Made by a program: the position numbers and the translations under genes
Part shown: positions 25,001 through 35,668 of the stretch, in pieces
Numbering within the stretch: the first letter of the stretch is position 1
Layout: each line of letters begins with the position of its first letter
The notes under the pieces: generated by a model
The model's input: the letters and a program-made list of their open reading frames with translations, nothing else
Database searches by the model: none
What the model was told of the DNA's origin: nothing
From: Schizophyllum amplum
Lineage: Eukaryota; Basidiomycota; Agaricomycetes; Agaricales; Schizophyllaceae
Reading direction: 5' to 3'
DNA length: 64,000 nucleotides
Assembly (NCBI GenBank): GCA_007026445.1
Contig: VDMD01000001.1
Location: forward strand, 4,464,001-4,528,000

Positions 25001-27587
25001 AGACATGATACCGTTGATCTTACCTCAACCCGTCTGCCAGCTTCCTTGATCTCATCGCTGATCGCATCCCTCTTCGCCTTCGTTTCTTGCAGACCCTCCG
25101 CCTATACGATGATGAGTACATGCATATTGTCAGTTCAGAGGACTGCTTCCATACCTTGATCTTCTGATCAGAGCGCAGCTCCTTGAGGCTCTCCTCGGCA
25201 GCGAGCAGGTTTTCCTCGTGGTCCTTGGCCTTCTTCTGCAACGCGTCACGTTCGCTGGTGGCCACATCAATCTCCGCGCGCTTCTCGTTGATCTTGTCCG
25301 TCCAAGGCTGAAGCTCCTTCTGCTTCTTCTCGATGTCCACGGTAAACTTCTGCGTCTTGCCTGTCGCCAAGGTCAGCGAGAGCCGTCGAATGGACGATAA
25401 ACGCACCAGAAAGCTTGGTCTGCATGTCCATCAAGATGGTGTGCTCGGCGGCCATCCGCTTCTCCTGCTGTTCGAGCTCCTGCTGGTTCTTGTCGCGCTT
25501 CTCGATGGACTCTCTGATCGTGTTCTCGGCATTGTTGCGTTGCTTATGCGCCTGCAAGATCGGTTAGTCGGCTGAAACACCGTCGGCGACGATCAGAGCA
25601 AACACACCTCCTGGGTGTCCTTCTTGAGTTTCTTGAGCTTCTTGTCCAAGCCCTTGTAGCGCTCCTGCAGCCCGACTTGCGCCTTCTCATTCTCGGTGAG
25701 TTCCTTTGTCGCTTGATCCGCCGCGGTTTTCAGTTCCTGTAGCCAATGTCAATACTTACTCATGACAACGACTGATATGGCTTACCTTGAAAGCGGCCTC
25801 CTTCTCTTGAAAATGTGCCTGAAGTTCTTCGAAGTGCTGAATGTCGTCTTTATTCTTCTCCCTCTCCGACGCAAGCTTCGCTTCAACCTTGGCCTGTTCT
25901 CGATTGTCAGTATACGCCGAGGTCGGGTGATGTGAGTGCTTACCATTCGCTGGGCGCAGTGCTTAGCCTCGTTTTCCGTCTCCATGGCGCAGTAGTACAA
26001 GTAAGCCGAGCGGACTTGCGTCCACTCATTCTTCAGCCGAAGATACTTGTCTGCTTCTGCCTTCTCTACCGCAAGCGCGTCCTTCTCCGTCTCGACACGC
26101 TTCAGTTTTTTCATCTGCTCCTGGCGGTCCTCCACGAGCTGCTCCACCTCCGCCTGCGCCTTCTCGATCTTCGCGACATACTGCGACGTGCCGATGATAT
26201 CCTCGAGGTATTCGAGAAGGCCCTCCTCGTGCTCGTTCGCGGCCTTGGGCTTCATCTGGGCGATAGACTCGACCTCGCCCTGAAGGATGAGGAAGCGCTT
26301 GTGATCGAGGTCAATGCCGCGGCCCTTGAGCAGCGTCTGCACCTCCGTGTAATTGCTGGTGCGGCCATTGATGGTGTACCGGCTGCCGTTGGAACGGGTT
26401 GCGTGACGGGCGACGCGAAGGTCGGAGCCGCGGACGATGGTGTACCTCTCGTTACCCGGCTCGTCGATAATGTCCCGGAAATGTACCTCGACGGAGCACT
26501 CTTCGAGGTCGGGATGACGCGCAGAATTATGGATGAGCTCGGAGAGTTTGGCCTGTCGCATCTTGGTAGCACGGTAGCCGAAGACAAACAGGAGAGCGTC
26601 GATGGTGTTCGACTTTCCGGAGCCATTGGGGCCAACGATAGCGGAAAAGGACTTTGAGCGAAATCAGTTGAATGAACAAGACAAAATGGAGTTGCGACGC
26701 ACTTTGTGAAACGGTCCGATGACTTGCTTACCCGCGTAGCTCTTGAAGTTAATGAGAGTCAACTTGTGAATGATTAGGCGGGAGCGAGGCCCTTTGCGTT
26801 CTTCCTTGGGTGTCTGTGCCGATGCGGGCTGCGAGGCCGGCTGGGTTTGCGGAGGCGGAGTCTCCAACAGGGGCCCCTCTTCCTCCTCATCCGACGCGTC
26901 TTCCACCTGGACAGCGGCAGAGGCGCCATCCGCGGAATCCTCGATTGTCTCAGGTTGACGAGAAGGTGGTCCTTGAACGTCCTCATCATCGCCATGGGGG
27001 GCCATGTCGGCATCGGAGTCGTCTTCGATCTGTACGCGCTTGGAGGCGGGTTTGCCGCGACGACGTGAGGGGAGACGCTCCTCGGGATCTTCGGAGTTGT
27101 CATGCGCAGGAGCGTCGGACTCCTCTGCGGCAACTGTGCGGGACGACCCCGGTCTCGAGCGCGACGACGCTGGCTTGCTCCTCTTCGCTCGCCCGGCCTT
27201 TGGAGGAGGGGCCTTCCTCTTCGCTGCACCGCGCCTTTTCACTGGGACCGGCTCGTCCTCTTCCTCATCTTCCTCGTCCTGTTCCTCGTCGCTCTTGTCC
27301 AAGGACGGGCGCGCCTTCTTCTTGACAGGCGCAATCTCCTCTATCTCCTGTTCTTCGTCCTCTTCGGCATCAGTCTCCGCCACCTCAGGAAGCGAGCCCC
27401 GAGAGCGACTCGATGTGCGGGGCTTTACGCTGGCCTTGACCGACGAGCTGCGGCGCGACTGGGGTTTGGCCGCGCCGTCCTTGTCGGTGGGGACAGCAGA
27501 TCTCTTGCGCTTAGATGCTGGAGCTTCGGGAGGCGGCGTAGGTTCGACCGACGCGCGGGCGCGCGACGATCTTCGAAGGCTCGCCAT
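22067..27587 (-). CDS. SMC4: Condensin subunit SMC4 (Cut3)
   Basis: An SMC-family ATPase of about 1500 residues that pairs with SMC2 in condensin to compact mitotic chromosomes. It starts at ATG 27587. The first 260 or so residues are a charged, Ser/Pro/Glu-rich tail with nuclear-localisation-type basic patches. The head begins I-H-K-L-T-L-I-N-F-K-S-Y-A-G near 26745. Walker A G-P-N-G-S-G-K-S-N is at about 26610-26640. S-Q-Y with L-E-Y-L-E-D-I-I-G-T near 26190 is diagnostic for SMC4 rather than SMC1-3. Coiled-coil segments flank a hinge near 24400-24850 (G-Q-L-I-E-S-S-G-V-M-S-G-G-G). The ABC signature L-S-G-G-E-K-T-L-S-S is near 22660 and Walker B F-M-D-E-I-D-A-A-L-D near 22520. The C-tail is Ser/Pro-rich. 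The stop is at 22067-22069. Many short introns; no break seen. Confidence 0.96.
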
Positions 27588-28004
27588 TGTTCAAAGTTAA
27601 GTCTGAGACACGATGATGGGCGCGAACAACAAGCGCGACGCGACGCGTCACAGCTCACTGCATCACGCTCACGTGATATGCGCATCGTGTTGACCAAAAA
27701 GAGATGCGCCTCCTGGGCTTGCAGTCCATAGACGGAACAATACATTGCCTACAGATACCGCAGAAGTAGAGAGTGCTACGGTCGTGCGTGATTGGTGCTT
27801 TGCCGTGGCTCAATTACGCATTAGTACCGGCCATACGAGATTTACATCAGTCACAATCGACTGGCGAGTCCAAGGAGTCTACGCGATGCATCAGAGGATC
27901 TCCAAAAAGGTCGCATCCCGATGGCGCCACAGTTCTATAGCATGTCGCAAGGCAGACTTGCATACAGTTATCCGACAAACTCATACTACCGGGATGCTGT
28001 CAGC
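27588..28004. other. Promoter side of SMC4 and 3' flank of PRSK family member 1
   Basis: About 400 bp. The SMC4 promoter lies at its left end. The right half is the 3' flank of the PRSK gene and may contain a terminal exon for it (see that entry). No independent gene is visible. Confidence 0.4.
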
Positions 28005-28760
28005 TCAACAGGAAAGACGACTAGCAGTACATACCTCCGGCCTGTCATACGCACTCTCAAAGAAGTTCTCCTGAACCTTCTCGTTCAGGACGCGACTAAC
28101 GTGGGCATAAACCCGCACGATATCAAACTCGACATCCTTCCTGATCCCCTGCGCCTCCTTGAAGACCGTCATCACGTTTTGGTCTTGGATGGGCCTCCCC
28201 GCCTGCTCGAAGGTCCAGCGCATGATATTGGCGAAGGCTTTGCACGCAAAGAAAGCCGTATCCTGCATGATCGGATGCCGGCTGTCGTACAGCTCCTGCA
28301 ATATATGCAGCACGGTAGACATATGACGGGCAGGGTAAACAGCGCTGAGGTCTTGCAGCTTCGCCTGAATGGATGAGAAATCCTCCATGTCGACAAAGCC
28401 CCTGGCGATATGACTGGCGATATAGATAGCAAGAATATATGACGCCAACGCTTTTCGTATGTATTCCTGTGCGACGCGAAGGGAAGCCAAATACGCGATC
28501 ATGCATCCGATGGTCAAGATGGAGCTCGCTAGGACGCAAGATGAGCAAGTCGCCGCAATGAGAATTGCAGTTGACACACCGGTGAAGAGGCCCATCGTCT
28601 TCGAGCGAGGTGTACCGCCTGCTCGATAGAAGATCTTGCGCCAAAGCCCAAGCTTTCTGCTGTGTGTGGCAAGAGATGCGGAATCACATCGGCGCGGCTC
28701 AGCTGCATGACACCGGTGATGTCCCAGCGGCAGCTTCGGATACCGTGGTGCTGTCCACAT
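28005..28760 (-). CDS. PRSK family member 1 (unrecognised, mitochondrial-leader-like)
   Basis: I do not recognise this family, but five members lie in the window. The start is set at ATG 28760 (M-W-T-A-P-R) because three paralogues also begin M-W. Exon 1 is basic, Arg- and Ser-containing and lacks acidic residues, like a mitochondrial targeting leader, and ends Y-R-A-G-G-T-P-R-S-K-T-M-G-L-F-T-G. A 51-nt intron (GTGTGT...CCTAG) at the family position is possible; it is a multiple of three, so read-through is also open. Exon 2 has hydrophobic stretches (I-L-T-I-G-C-M-I-A-Y-L, Y-I-L-A-I-Y-I-A) suggesting membrane insertion, followed by a helical region rich in charged residues. Near the end, a GAG-GTATGT donor matches the family's terminal donor, so the true C-terminus may differ from the first stop at 28005. 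Confidence 0.6.
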   Translation of the reverse strand: MWTAPRYPKLPLGHHRCHAAEPRRCDSASLATHSRKLGLWRKIFYRAGGTPRSKTMGLFTGVSTAILIAATCSSCVLASSILTIGCMIAYLASLRVAQEYIRKALASYILAIYIASHIARGFVDMEDFSSIQAKLQDLSAVYPARHMSTVLHILQELYDSRHPIMQDTAFFACKAFANIMRWTFEQAGRPIQDQNVMTVFKEAQGIRKDVEFDIVRVYAHVSRVLNEKVQENFFESAYDRPEVCTASRLSC

Positions 28761-29006
28761 GCCCTGCGAACGCATCCAAGAGGCTCGCGTACCGAGCACT
28801 CGCCGTACTATGGGCGACTGCATGACGGTCCAGTCCACGCAAGAGATTGTGAAGATGATTTAAGCTACAGTGGAAGTTCTAGCACTGATTTCGAGTAGGC
28901 TGGGCCGCTGCAAGAGCACAGCGAATCGATCGATGGTCAGCGCGTGTGTGAAGGAAGAGCGTGCGAGAATTCAAACCGTGACCGTCGATGAAGACGTGCG
29001 TCACTA
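28761..29006. other. Short spacer before the MITE
   Basis: About 250 bp of non-coding DNA between the start of PRSK member 1 and the left end of the transposon-like element. Nothing recognisable. Confidence 0.4.
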
Positions 29007-29598
29007 GGGACGTTGAACACAACCGAAATTCGGTTATCAATTCCGGTTTTGAACAAATCAAATATCCGTTATGGCTCTTCCCTCACCATGCCCGCTCGCT
29101 GAGTCCTTCCACAACCTAGGTATTGGTGATAATAAGAACAAAGACACTCTGGTGGTCATGTATCTCTGCTTAGCGAGTGCTACGACACTCGCGAAGGCCA
29201 AATATTCCTAGGAGCCAATCGGTTAACTCTTGCCTGCCTGCGATGCCTGCTTCGGTGGTGGAAGTGCTCAGACCACTTGTGGCAAGTGCTGAAGGAGCCT
29301 TATCGCCTTCTATGAGGTTTTCAACTTGCTCAGAGTCCAGGATAGCGCATGAAAACCTCGAAAGGCGGACTTGACCCTCGACAACGGAAATTGCCGAGTC
29401 GTTCAAATGGTGCATGCCTCGGCTTAGCGTCGACGAGAAAACAAACGGAAAGTTGCTCGATGCAGAGGCCCTCCGACTGTAAGTGCTACCAAAATACTAG
29501 GGGCGGCGCACAACAGAACGAGGCGCTATTCAGAATTTCGTTTATGAAAAATCAAATTTCGTGTCCCAGAACGGAAATTCCGTTGTGTTCAACGTCCC
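29007..29598. mobile_element. MITE-like non-autonomous DNA transposon (Tc1/mariner type)
   Basis: The left end reads GGGACGTTGAACACAAC and the right end, read on the minus strand, is identical for these 17 bases. Beyond them the inverted similarity continues imperfectly (C-GAAATTCGG versus G-GAATTTCCG). Each end is flanked by TA (29005-29006 and 29599-29600), the target duplication typical of Tc1/mariner elements. The 592-bp element holds no transposase frame, so it would need a transposase from elsewhere. Its interior is AT-richer than neighbouring genes. Confidence 0.82.
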
Positions 29599-29600
29599 TA

Positions 29601-29890
29601 CTGCGTGACGGCCGAAGTTGGACCGTTACTTACAAGCCCACGTCTTAGGCATGGCGCCCCTTACTCCTGGCGTCTCTGCGCAGCAAAGAGCATCTTTCAG
29701 AGATGAGCCACCGTGGTCATCCCAGCGTGGACGTCTGCAAGGCCTCCTAAGGCAGCTACGTCTGACTCGACGCCGTCAGAAGTTGATCGGGAACTCGAGA
29801 GTCTAGTACATGTCGCATTAGGTAGCCTAGGGATGCGGACATCTCGTACAAAAAGGCGATGTACGTCGTCAGAATTTTCTAAACTGTAAC
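29601..29890. other. Spacer between MITE and PRSK family member 2
   Basis: About 290 bp. The sequence C-G-A-C-G-C-C-G-T-C-A near 29770 recurs in the 3' flanks of members 3 (32878) and 4 (36281), so this is probably shared 3' flank of the family. No gene visible. Confidence 0.4.
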
Positions 29891-30690
29891 TCTACTGGGC
29901 GGAGTCAGCACAAGCATAGACAGTGGTGAGTAGTAGGGCGTAAGTCATATGCGTACCTCGTCACCAGAACTTGAAGGTTCCGTTAGCGCCTGGTTAGAGG
30001 GCTGTTGCTCGCGCTCCCTTGCACGTCCTTTCATCGAGAGCGCGGCCAGAATACCTTTGGGAAACATAGTGTTCACGAAACCCTGCATAGTGATAGCCAT
30101 GTCATCGACGAACTCTTGCGCCGCTCCGGTGAGAGGCCTATTCTTCTGGTCAAAAAGCAGCCGCGCGACTTCGTGCAGTAAATCATACTCGAATAACACC
30201 AATAGGTGCAAATCCGGATCGGGCAAGCAATATATCGCGTGCAGAAAATGCATGGCCTCTGTGAAATTCTCGTCCCCGTAGGCTGCGCTCAACCTCTCGA
30301 ATAGATCTGGGACGTCTTCAGCCCCGACAACTCGACGGCTGATTTGAACGCCAGTCAAGTAGAACACTGACAGGTTCCGCATTGCTGCGTATTCGCGACG
30401 TCTGCGAGCATAATGTCGGGCGTAGTATGTGGCAATGGCGGTAGTGCTGACTGAACAGGGAGTAGTCGAGTCAAAATATATGGTGAGAGGACATTTATAG
30501 AATGCGCACCGGCGAGGAAGCCCATGGTCTTCGACCGAGGCATGCCATTCGCTCGATAGACCGCCATCTGCGCCCACGTTCTACGGTCTGTTTTGCCGAA
30601 CGCAGCGCCAGTGGTATGAGCGCGTGCTCTGCCGACGCGGAGCCATGCCGAGTTCATTGGTGGAGTTTGGAATCGCGAGTACGCCCACAT
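29891..30690 (-). CDS. PRSK family member 2 (unrecognised)
   Basis: Starts at ATG 30690 (M-W-A-Y-S-R). Exon 1 is an Arg-rich leader ending Y-R-A-N-G-M-P-R-S-K-T-M-G-F-L-A. Intron 1 begins GTGCGC near 30510 and ends TTCAG near 30455. Exon 2 continues S-T-T-A-I-A-T-Y-Y-A-R-H and contains G-V-Q-I-S-R-R, which is shared with members 3 and 4, then L-P-D-P-D-L-H-L and L-F-D-Q-K-N-R-P (members 3 and 4: L-F-D-Q-R-D-R-P). The last coding codon GAG is followed by a GTACGC...CCCAG intron, and the next exon opens with TAG at 29891-29893, so the final intron lies directly before the stop codon. About 230 residues. Helical, no known catalytic motif. Function unknown. Confidence 0.68.
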
Positions 30691-31205
30691 GCCCTGCGGC
30701 CACGCCGACATCATGGTGACTATACAGAGGACGCACGCGGATCGAAAGAGATGGCGTCACAGAATTCCGCGTTCAGAGTCTCCTAGAGTGTAGGCGAGCA
30801 ACCTGGTCCACTGCAACCCAGCCGTGAAATAAATGACGATTGATGTGTGCGAAAGGCCGAAAGCAAGCAGGAAGTTGGAACTCGAACGTAAAACCTTTAA
30901 GCACGTGCCAGTTTTCCGGGATGGATAATCGGTCCGGGCTTCCGAATCCTTTTTGCTTACGCACTCGCAACTCAGTCACCGGTCAACGTTCAACAGCAAC
31001 GAGACTCCTCTTCACCTATGGTGACTAAGTTTCAGCCGAACAATTCGGCCTATGTAATGAGTGCGTTGATTCAGTTAAGTATTCCCCGTGTCTATCGTGC
31101 GACTTTGCTCACAAAATCTACTATACAGACTCTAATCATGATTATGCATTCTTCAGCGACGCGATCTCAACACGAGGGCAGGACTCGCTGGCAACTGTCG
31201 TCGAC

Positions 31206-31211
31206 TATAAG
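31206..31211 (+). promoter_or_regulatory. TATA box of NmrA-like copy 2
   Basis: TATAAG in the context GTCGACTATAAGTAGC, about 80 bp upstream of ATG 31289. The context is shared with copy 3 and nearly with copy 1. Confidence 0.65.
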
Positions 31212-31288
31212 TAGCCTCAGACTGAGCAAAGCTCGTCCCCATCAATTGCCCATAATCACCTTTCCTCCAACCTTCATCGTTTTCGACC

Positions 31289-32401
31289 ATGTCCCAACAA
31301 AAACCCCTTGTTGTCGTATTTGGCGCTTCCGGAGAGACAGGGCGATCCATCGTGGGGGGTCTCCTGCGCAGCGGCGAATTCGTAAGTCACTAGTATGGTC
31401 CAGCCGATAATCCAATCTGATCTTGAGCCCAGCGCGTCGCCGCCGTCACTCGCAATCCCTCCAATCCAGCTCTGGTCAAGTTTGCGGAGTGCGGCGTGAC
31501 CGTTCATCAGGCAGATATTCTCGCCGTTACTCAAGAACGGTTGAGGGAGATCCTGACTGGGGCTGACTGCGCCATCGCCACCTTGCCTCCGACCTGCAAA
31601 GAAGCGCAGAAAGACATCGTGGAGGCCGCCAAGGCGGTCGGCGTCAGGCGCTTCGTCCCCGACGACTTTGGGACCGAGGCGCCCACGGGCATCATGTATC
31701 TCCACGACAGGGCGAGCCTACCATCATCGCGCGTCGAGTTGTCGGCTGACCAAGTTCGTGAATAGAAAATTGCCATTCGTGAATACATTCAGAAGTCCGG
31801 CCTCGGGTATACCTTCATCGAAGTGGGATTCTGGATGCAGCTCGTCCTTCCGTGGCCCGCGCAGCTGACTGGCTTCGTGGCCGACATGACGCACGAGGTC
31901 ATCGGCACCGGCGATGTGCCCCTCGCTCTCACGGACCTCTCGCACATTGGCGATTATGTGGCGCGCATCATCAAGGACGATCGCACGCTTAACAAGACGG
32001 TCCTCATATGGGAGGACGAGAAGACCCAGAATCAGGGCTGGGCGCACGCGGAGCGCAAGCTCGGAAGTGACTTTGTGCAGCAGAAGAAGAAAGTGGTACG
32101 TTTCTTCGTTGTCTAGCAATGACTGCGCAGTCTGATGTCTTGGTAGATCCCTGAGTCAGAGTTTATGAAGCAGCTGGAAGCAGCTCGCGCTGTACCGCCT
32201 GAGTCGATCATGCGTATGGGCGCGGAGTACAAGTACAGCTTGTACATACGTGGGGACAACACCGTAGCGAAGGCGAGGGCAGCGGGCGTGCTCGATTTCA
32301 AGGAGCTCTATCCGGATGTGAAGGCGCCCACCTTTGAGGAGTTTATGGATACCTTCTACGAGTCTCCTTATGTGCCTCACACGGATGGGCTCGCGATGTA
32401 A
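31289..32401 (+). CDS. NmrA-like / isoflavone-reductase-like protein, copy 2
   Basis: Starts at ATG 31289 (MSQQKPLVVVFGASGETG). The Rossmann motif G-A-S-G-E-T-G is intact, and R-R-F-V-P-D-D-F and A-T-L-P-P-T follow. Exon 3 covers K-L-A-I-R-E-Y-I-Q-K-S-G-L-G-Y-T-F-I-E-V-G-F-W to Q-Q-K-K-K-V, and exon 4 runs to T-D-G-L-A-M-stop at 32401. The intron after L-H-D begins GCGAGC, a weak GC-type donor; copies 1 and 3 have GCATGT and GCAAGT there. If that donor fails, translation would end after about 20 extra codons. It is closest to copy 3: even the last intron is nearly identical. It is transcribed away from PRSK member 2 and towards member 3. Function as for copy 1: NAD(P)-binding, substrate unknown. 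Confidence 0.85.
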
Positions 32402-32979
32402 GCGGGAGGCGTGCTTTAGTGAACGCACATATTGTAACATAAGTACAGGTGTACTAGGTTCGACGCGGTTTGCCAACTTCCACTACCGTACCCGCACCAT
32501 GGAGAACCGCCACCCATAAGTACCCGCGCGGTACACCGCAACCCGCGCCTTTCCTTACGTAGCGCATGACTATCTGCTCGGTTGTAAGTCATTCACGTGA
32601 CGTTGGTTGAGTTTGCAAATCCTCTGTCAGTGTTTATTAGCACTCCACCGGCTTTGCGACTCTGATAGCGGCGAGACCCCTCTTTGACTATACTGCGTTC
32701 GCACCAGACCTCATATCCCTTTGAGTGCCCTAGCGTGTACCTCATGGAACGAGCGCTCTCAGGAGTGTTCGCAGCGCAATATTGATTCATTGGCTCGTTT
32801 TCTATCCGAGATATCCCAGCGCAAACGTTCGTACAATATTTGCAGGCTAAGAAACCCTTCCAGCGGCTCCGCCGCAACGCCGTCAAGGCGCGGCGCTCCT
32901 GCTTGAGTCTCTACGTGGCACCAGGATATGGCCCAAAAGTATACATCTCAAGTTGTAGAAGATCTGTGCGACGTGAAAT
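32402..32979. other. Spacer with small inverted NmrA fragment
   Basis: About 580 bp between convergent genes. At 32556-32581 the sequence ACGTAGCGCATGACTATCTG resembles, in inverted orientation relative to the neighbouring gene, part of NmrA exon 4 (compare 8558-8585), suggesting a scrap of a further copy. The part from about 32840 resembles the 3' flank of PRSK member 4. No gene. Confidence 0.45.
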
Positions 32980-33766
32980 TACTGCGGCGAAATCAGTGCA
33001 AGCATAGGCAGCGGGGAGTCGAAGTACAGAGATACTATGCATACCTCGTTTCCCGAAGGTTTCAAAAGTGACTGCTCCAAGGACTGCTGCCTGTGCATCT
33101 TTGCAAGTTTGTCCAGTATTATGCCATAAAGAAACACCTTGTCCCTGACACCACGCATATTCATAATCAAGTCTTTCCAGATCTCCTCGCTGGATTTGGA
33201 CATAGGCCTATCCCTTTGGTCGAAGAGCTTCTGCGTGACTTCATGCAGTATCTTGTAATCGGAAGACACCGATAGGCGGATAAGCGAGTCGGGCGAGCGA
33301 GACCGCGCGTGCATCGAACGCGTGACCTCCATGAAGTCCTGGTTCGTCACAGCGCCAAACCTCTCATATAGAGCTGGGAGCGCTTCGTCCTCAGCAGCGC
33401 GACGGCTGATCTGGACGCCAGACAGGTAGCACACCATGAACTTCCGCTGTATCTCTCCGAGTTCGCGAAGCACCGACGCGTGCGAGTCCGGTGCTGGGCG
33501 TAATATATGGCAAGGGCAGTAGAGCTAACTAGACAGAGGGGGACTAAAGTTAAGATATAGGCAGAGGAGAGGTACGTAGGTCACGCACTGGTGATGAAGC
33601 CCATGGTCTTCGACCGGGGCGTACCGTTGGTCCGATAGAGCGTCTTCTGCGCCCACGTTCTACGTTCATGTCCGTAGAACGCAGTTAAATAGAGGCGCGC
33701 TCTAGTCATGCGTAGCCATACCCAGTCCACGTTGAGCGAGGCCCGAATCCGCGAATATGCCCACAT
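32980..33766 (-). pseudogene. PRSK family member 3, probable 1-bp frameshift
   Basis: Starts at ATG 33766 (M-W-A-Y-S-R-I-R-A-S), with exon 1 nearly identical to member 4 and ending Y-R-T-N-G-T-P-R-S-K-T-M-G-F-I-T. After the GTGCGTGA intron, exon 2 opens in the same frame as member 4, but at 33471-33473 three bases stand where member 4 has four. The downstream frame (L-R-E-L-G-E-I-Q-R-K-F-M-V-C-Y-L-S-G-V-Q-I-S-R-R...) is therefore shifted relative to exon 1. I tried the two nearby acceptors and neither restores it. The rest of exon 2 is open, keeps L-F-D-Q-R-D-R-P, and ends GAG, intron, TAA (stop at 32980-32982). It may be a recent pseudogene or a sequencing error. Confidence 0.65.
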
Positions 33767-34459
33767 GTCTGCGGCCACAAGGCTCGTGCGATATCCAGGA
33801 GGCTGAGCTACGATTGCCCAAGCAAGGCGTCGTTGAGAAGACCGAAGGGTAGAGCTCTTTTTAGCGAGGTCTAGTAGCTTGATCGTCAGAGAGACGTGAA
33901 CCAATGTGCAGTGGATGTGTCCGAAACAAAGCCACGAAATCCGAACATTAAGCGAGCTAAGTTGACAAGTCACACGTCACGATTCGGGACGGTGGCTCCT
34001 GACTTGACTCATCACGTGACATCGGTTGCCGTGCACCCGAATGTGGCCTAAGTTAGACTTTGTTACCAAAGTTCTGACCGAGCAACTTGGCCTCTGTGGC
34101 GAGCTCGATGCGTGCGGTGAGTCGTCTATTTTCCGTGTCCATCGCGCTAGTAAACAGGGGATTTGCAGACTCAACCAACGCCACGTGAATGTTTGTTTGC
34201 CTTGCCGGGCCATCACCACGCAACGTATTCCCTATTACCTCTGGAAAAAGCTTTACTGGGTACCTATAAAGCCTGAGGAACTTCCCTGAAACTTTTCTCA
34301 GTGCCAAAAGTGCTCGCATAGATCACTTAAAAGAGAGAAAAATGGCGACGCGCCATTGAACCACGTGACGTTAGTCAGAGTCTGCTTTCCCCTATTCCCC
34401 TGTCTTATGCTGACAATGTTTACAACCATTCAGCAACACCTGTCTCAGCGCGGAGGCGA
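33767..34459. other. Divergent intergenic region, PRSK member 3 / NmrA copy 3
   Basis: About 700 bp. The left part (to about 33960) is nearly identical to the upstream region of PRSK member 4 (37143-37340). The right part partly resembles the upstream of NmrA copy 2. No gene is visible. Confidence 0.5.
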
Positions 34460-34483
34460 GACTCGGATGCCGCCATCCGAGTC
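34460..34483. promoter_or_regulatory. Perfect 10-bp inverted repeat just upstream of a TATA box
   Basis: GACTCGGATG - CCGC - CATCCGAGTC: ten paired bases around a 4-base centre, ending 3 bp before TATAAG. It could be a binding site for a dimeric regulator (for example a Zn2Cys6 factor, whose sites often contain CGG half sites) of NmrA copy 3. Copies 1 and 2 lack it. The role is inference. Confidence 0.5.
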
Positions 34484-34486
34484 GAC

Positions 34487-34492
34487 TATAAG
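34487..34492 (+). promoter_or_regulatory. TATA box of NmrA-like copy 3
   Basis: TATAAG in GTCGACTATAAGTAGC, about 70 bp before ATG 34561, matching the same core in copies 1 and 2. Confidence 0.65.
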
Positions 34493-34560
34493 TAGCGTCA
34501 AGTGAAGGCGTTCATCAATCGTCCACGATCATCTCCCTCCAACCTTCATCGTTTGTTACC

Positions 34561-35668
34561 ATGTCTCAACGGAAACCCCTTGTTGTCGTCTTTGGCGCTT
34601 CCGGAAAGACAGGCCGATCCATCGTCGAAGGTCTCCTACGCAACGGCGAATTCGTAAGTGACTATTTTGGTCCAGTCGATAATCCAAGCTGAGCTTGCCT
34701 AGCGCGTCGCCGCCGTCGCTCGCAATCCCTCCAAGCCGGACCTTGTCAAGTTCGCGGAGCGCGGCGTTACTGTTCATCAGGCGGATCTTCTTGCCGTTAC
34801 TCAAGAACGGCTGAGGGAGATCCTGACTGGGGCTGACTGCGCCATCGCCACCTTGCCTGCGGACTGCATCGAAGCGCAGAAGGACATCGTGGAGGCCGCC
34901 AAGGCGGTCGGCGTCAAGCGCTTCGTCCCGGACGACTTTGCCACCGAGGCGCCCAAGGGCGTCATGTACCTTCATGACCAGGCAAGTCCACGACCGTCGC
35001 GCGTCGGGTTATTGGCTGACCTTCGTGTATAGAAACTCGTCATTCGTGAATACATCAAGAAGTCCGGCCTCGGGTATACCTTCATCGAAGTGGGATACTG
35101 GATGCAGACAGTCCTCCCCTGGCCCGCGCAGCTGACTGGCTTCTTGGCCGATATAACGCGCCAGGTCGTGGGCACTGGCGATATGCCACTCGCTCTCACA
35201 GACCTCGCGCACATTGGCGACTACGTGGCGCGCATCATTAAGGACGACCGCACGCTTAACAAGACGATCCTCATATGGGAGGACGAGAAGACCCAGAACC
35301 AGGGCTGGGCGCACGCGGAGCGCAAGCTCGGAAGTGACTTTGTGCAGCAGAAGAAGAAAGTGGTACGTTTCTTCGTTGTCTAGCGATGACTGCGCAGTCT
35401 GATGTCTTGGTAGATCCCTGAGGCGGAGTTCATGAAGCAGCTGGAAGCCGCTCGGGCTGCGCCGCCTGAGTATATAGTAATGCGCTTCGTCGAGGAGTAC
35501 AGGTACAGCTTGTGCATCCGCGGGGACAACACCGTAGCGAAGGCAAAGGCAGCGGGCGTGCTCGACTTCAAGGAGCTTTATCCGGATGTGAAGGCGCCTA
35601 CTTTTGAGGAGTTCATGGATGCTTTCTATGACTCTCCCAATGATCCTTACGCGGATGGGTTCGCCTAG
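34561..35668 (+). CDS. NmrA-like / isoflavone-reductase-like protein, copy 3
   Basis: Starts at ATG 34561 (MSQRKPLVVVFGASGKTG). The Rossmann glycine motif is G-A-S-G-K-T-G here. R-F-V-P-D-D-F and A-T-L-P-A-D are present. The intron after L-H-D-Q uses a GC donor (GCAAGT). Exon 4 ends Y-A-D-G-F-A-stop at 35668. All four exons are open. The 3' flank carries a degraded piece of the RdRP gene in the same convergent arrangement as at 8214-8374, so this copy was duplicated together with the end of its RdRP neighbour. NAD(P)-binding; substrate unknown. Confidence 0.87.

Noticed and set aside
25815..26657. Long open frame (about 280 codons) on the plus strand
   Set aside because: It is antisense to the SMC4 head and coiled-coil coding region; GC-rich third positions create such frames. 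No domain is visible.
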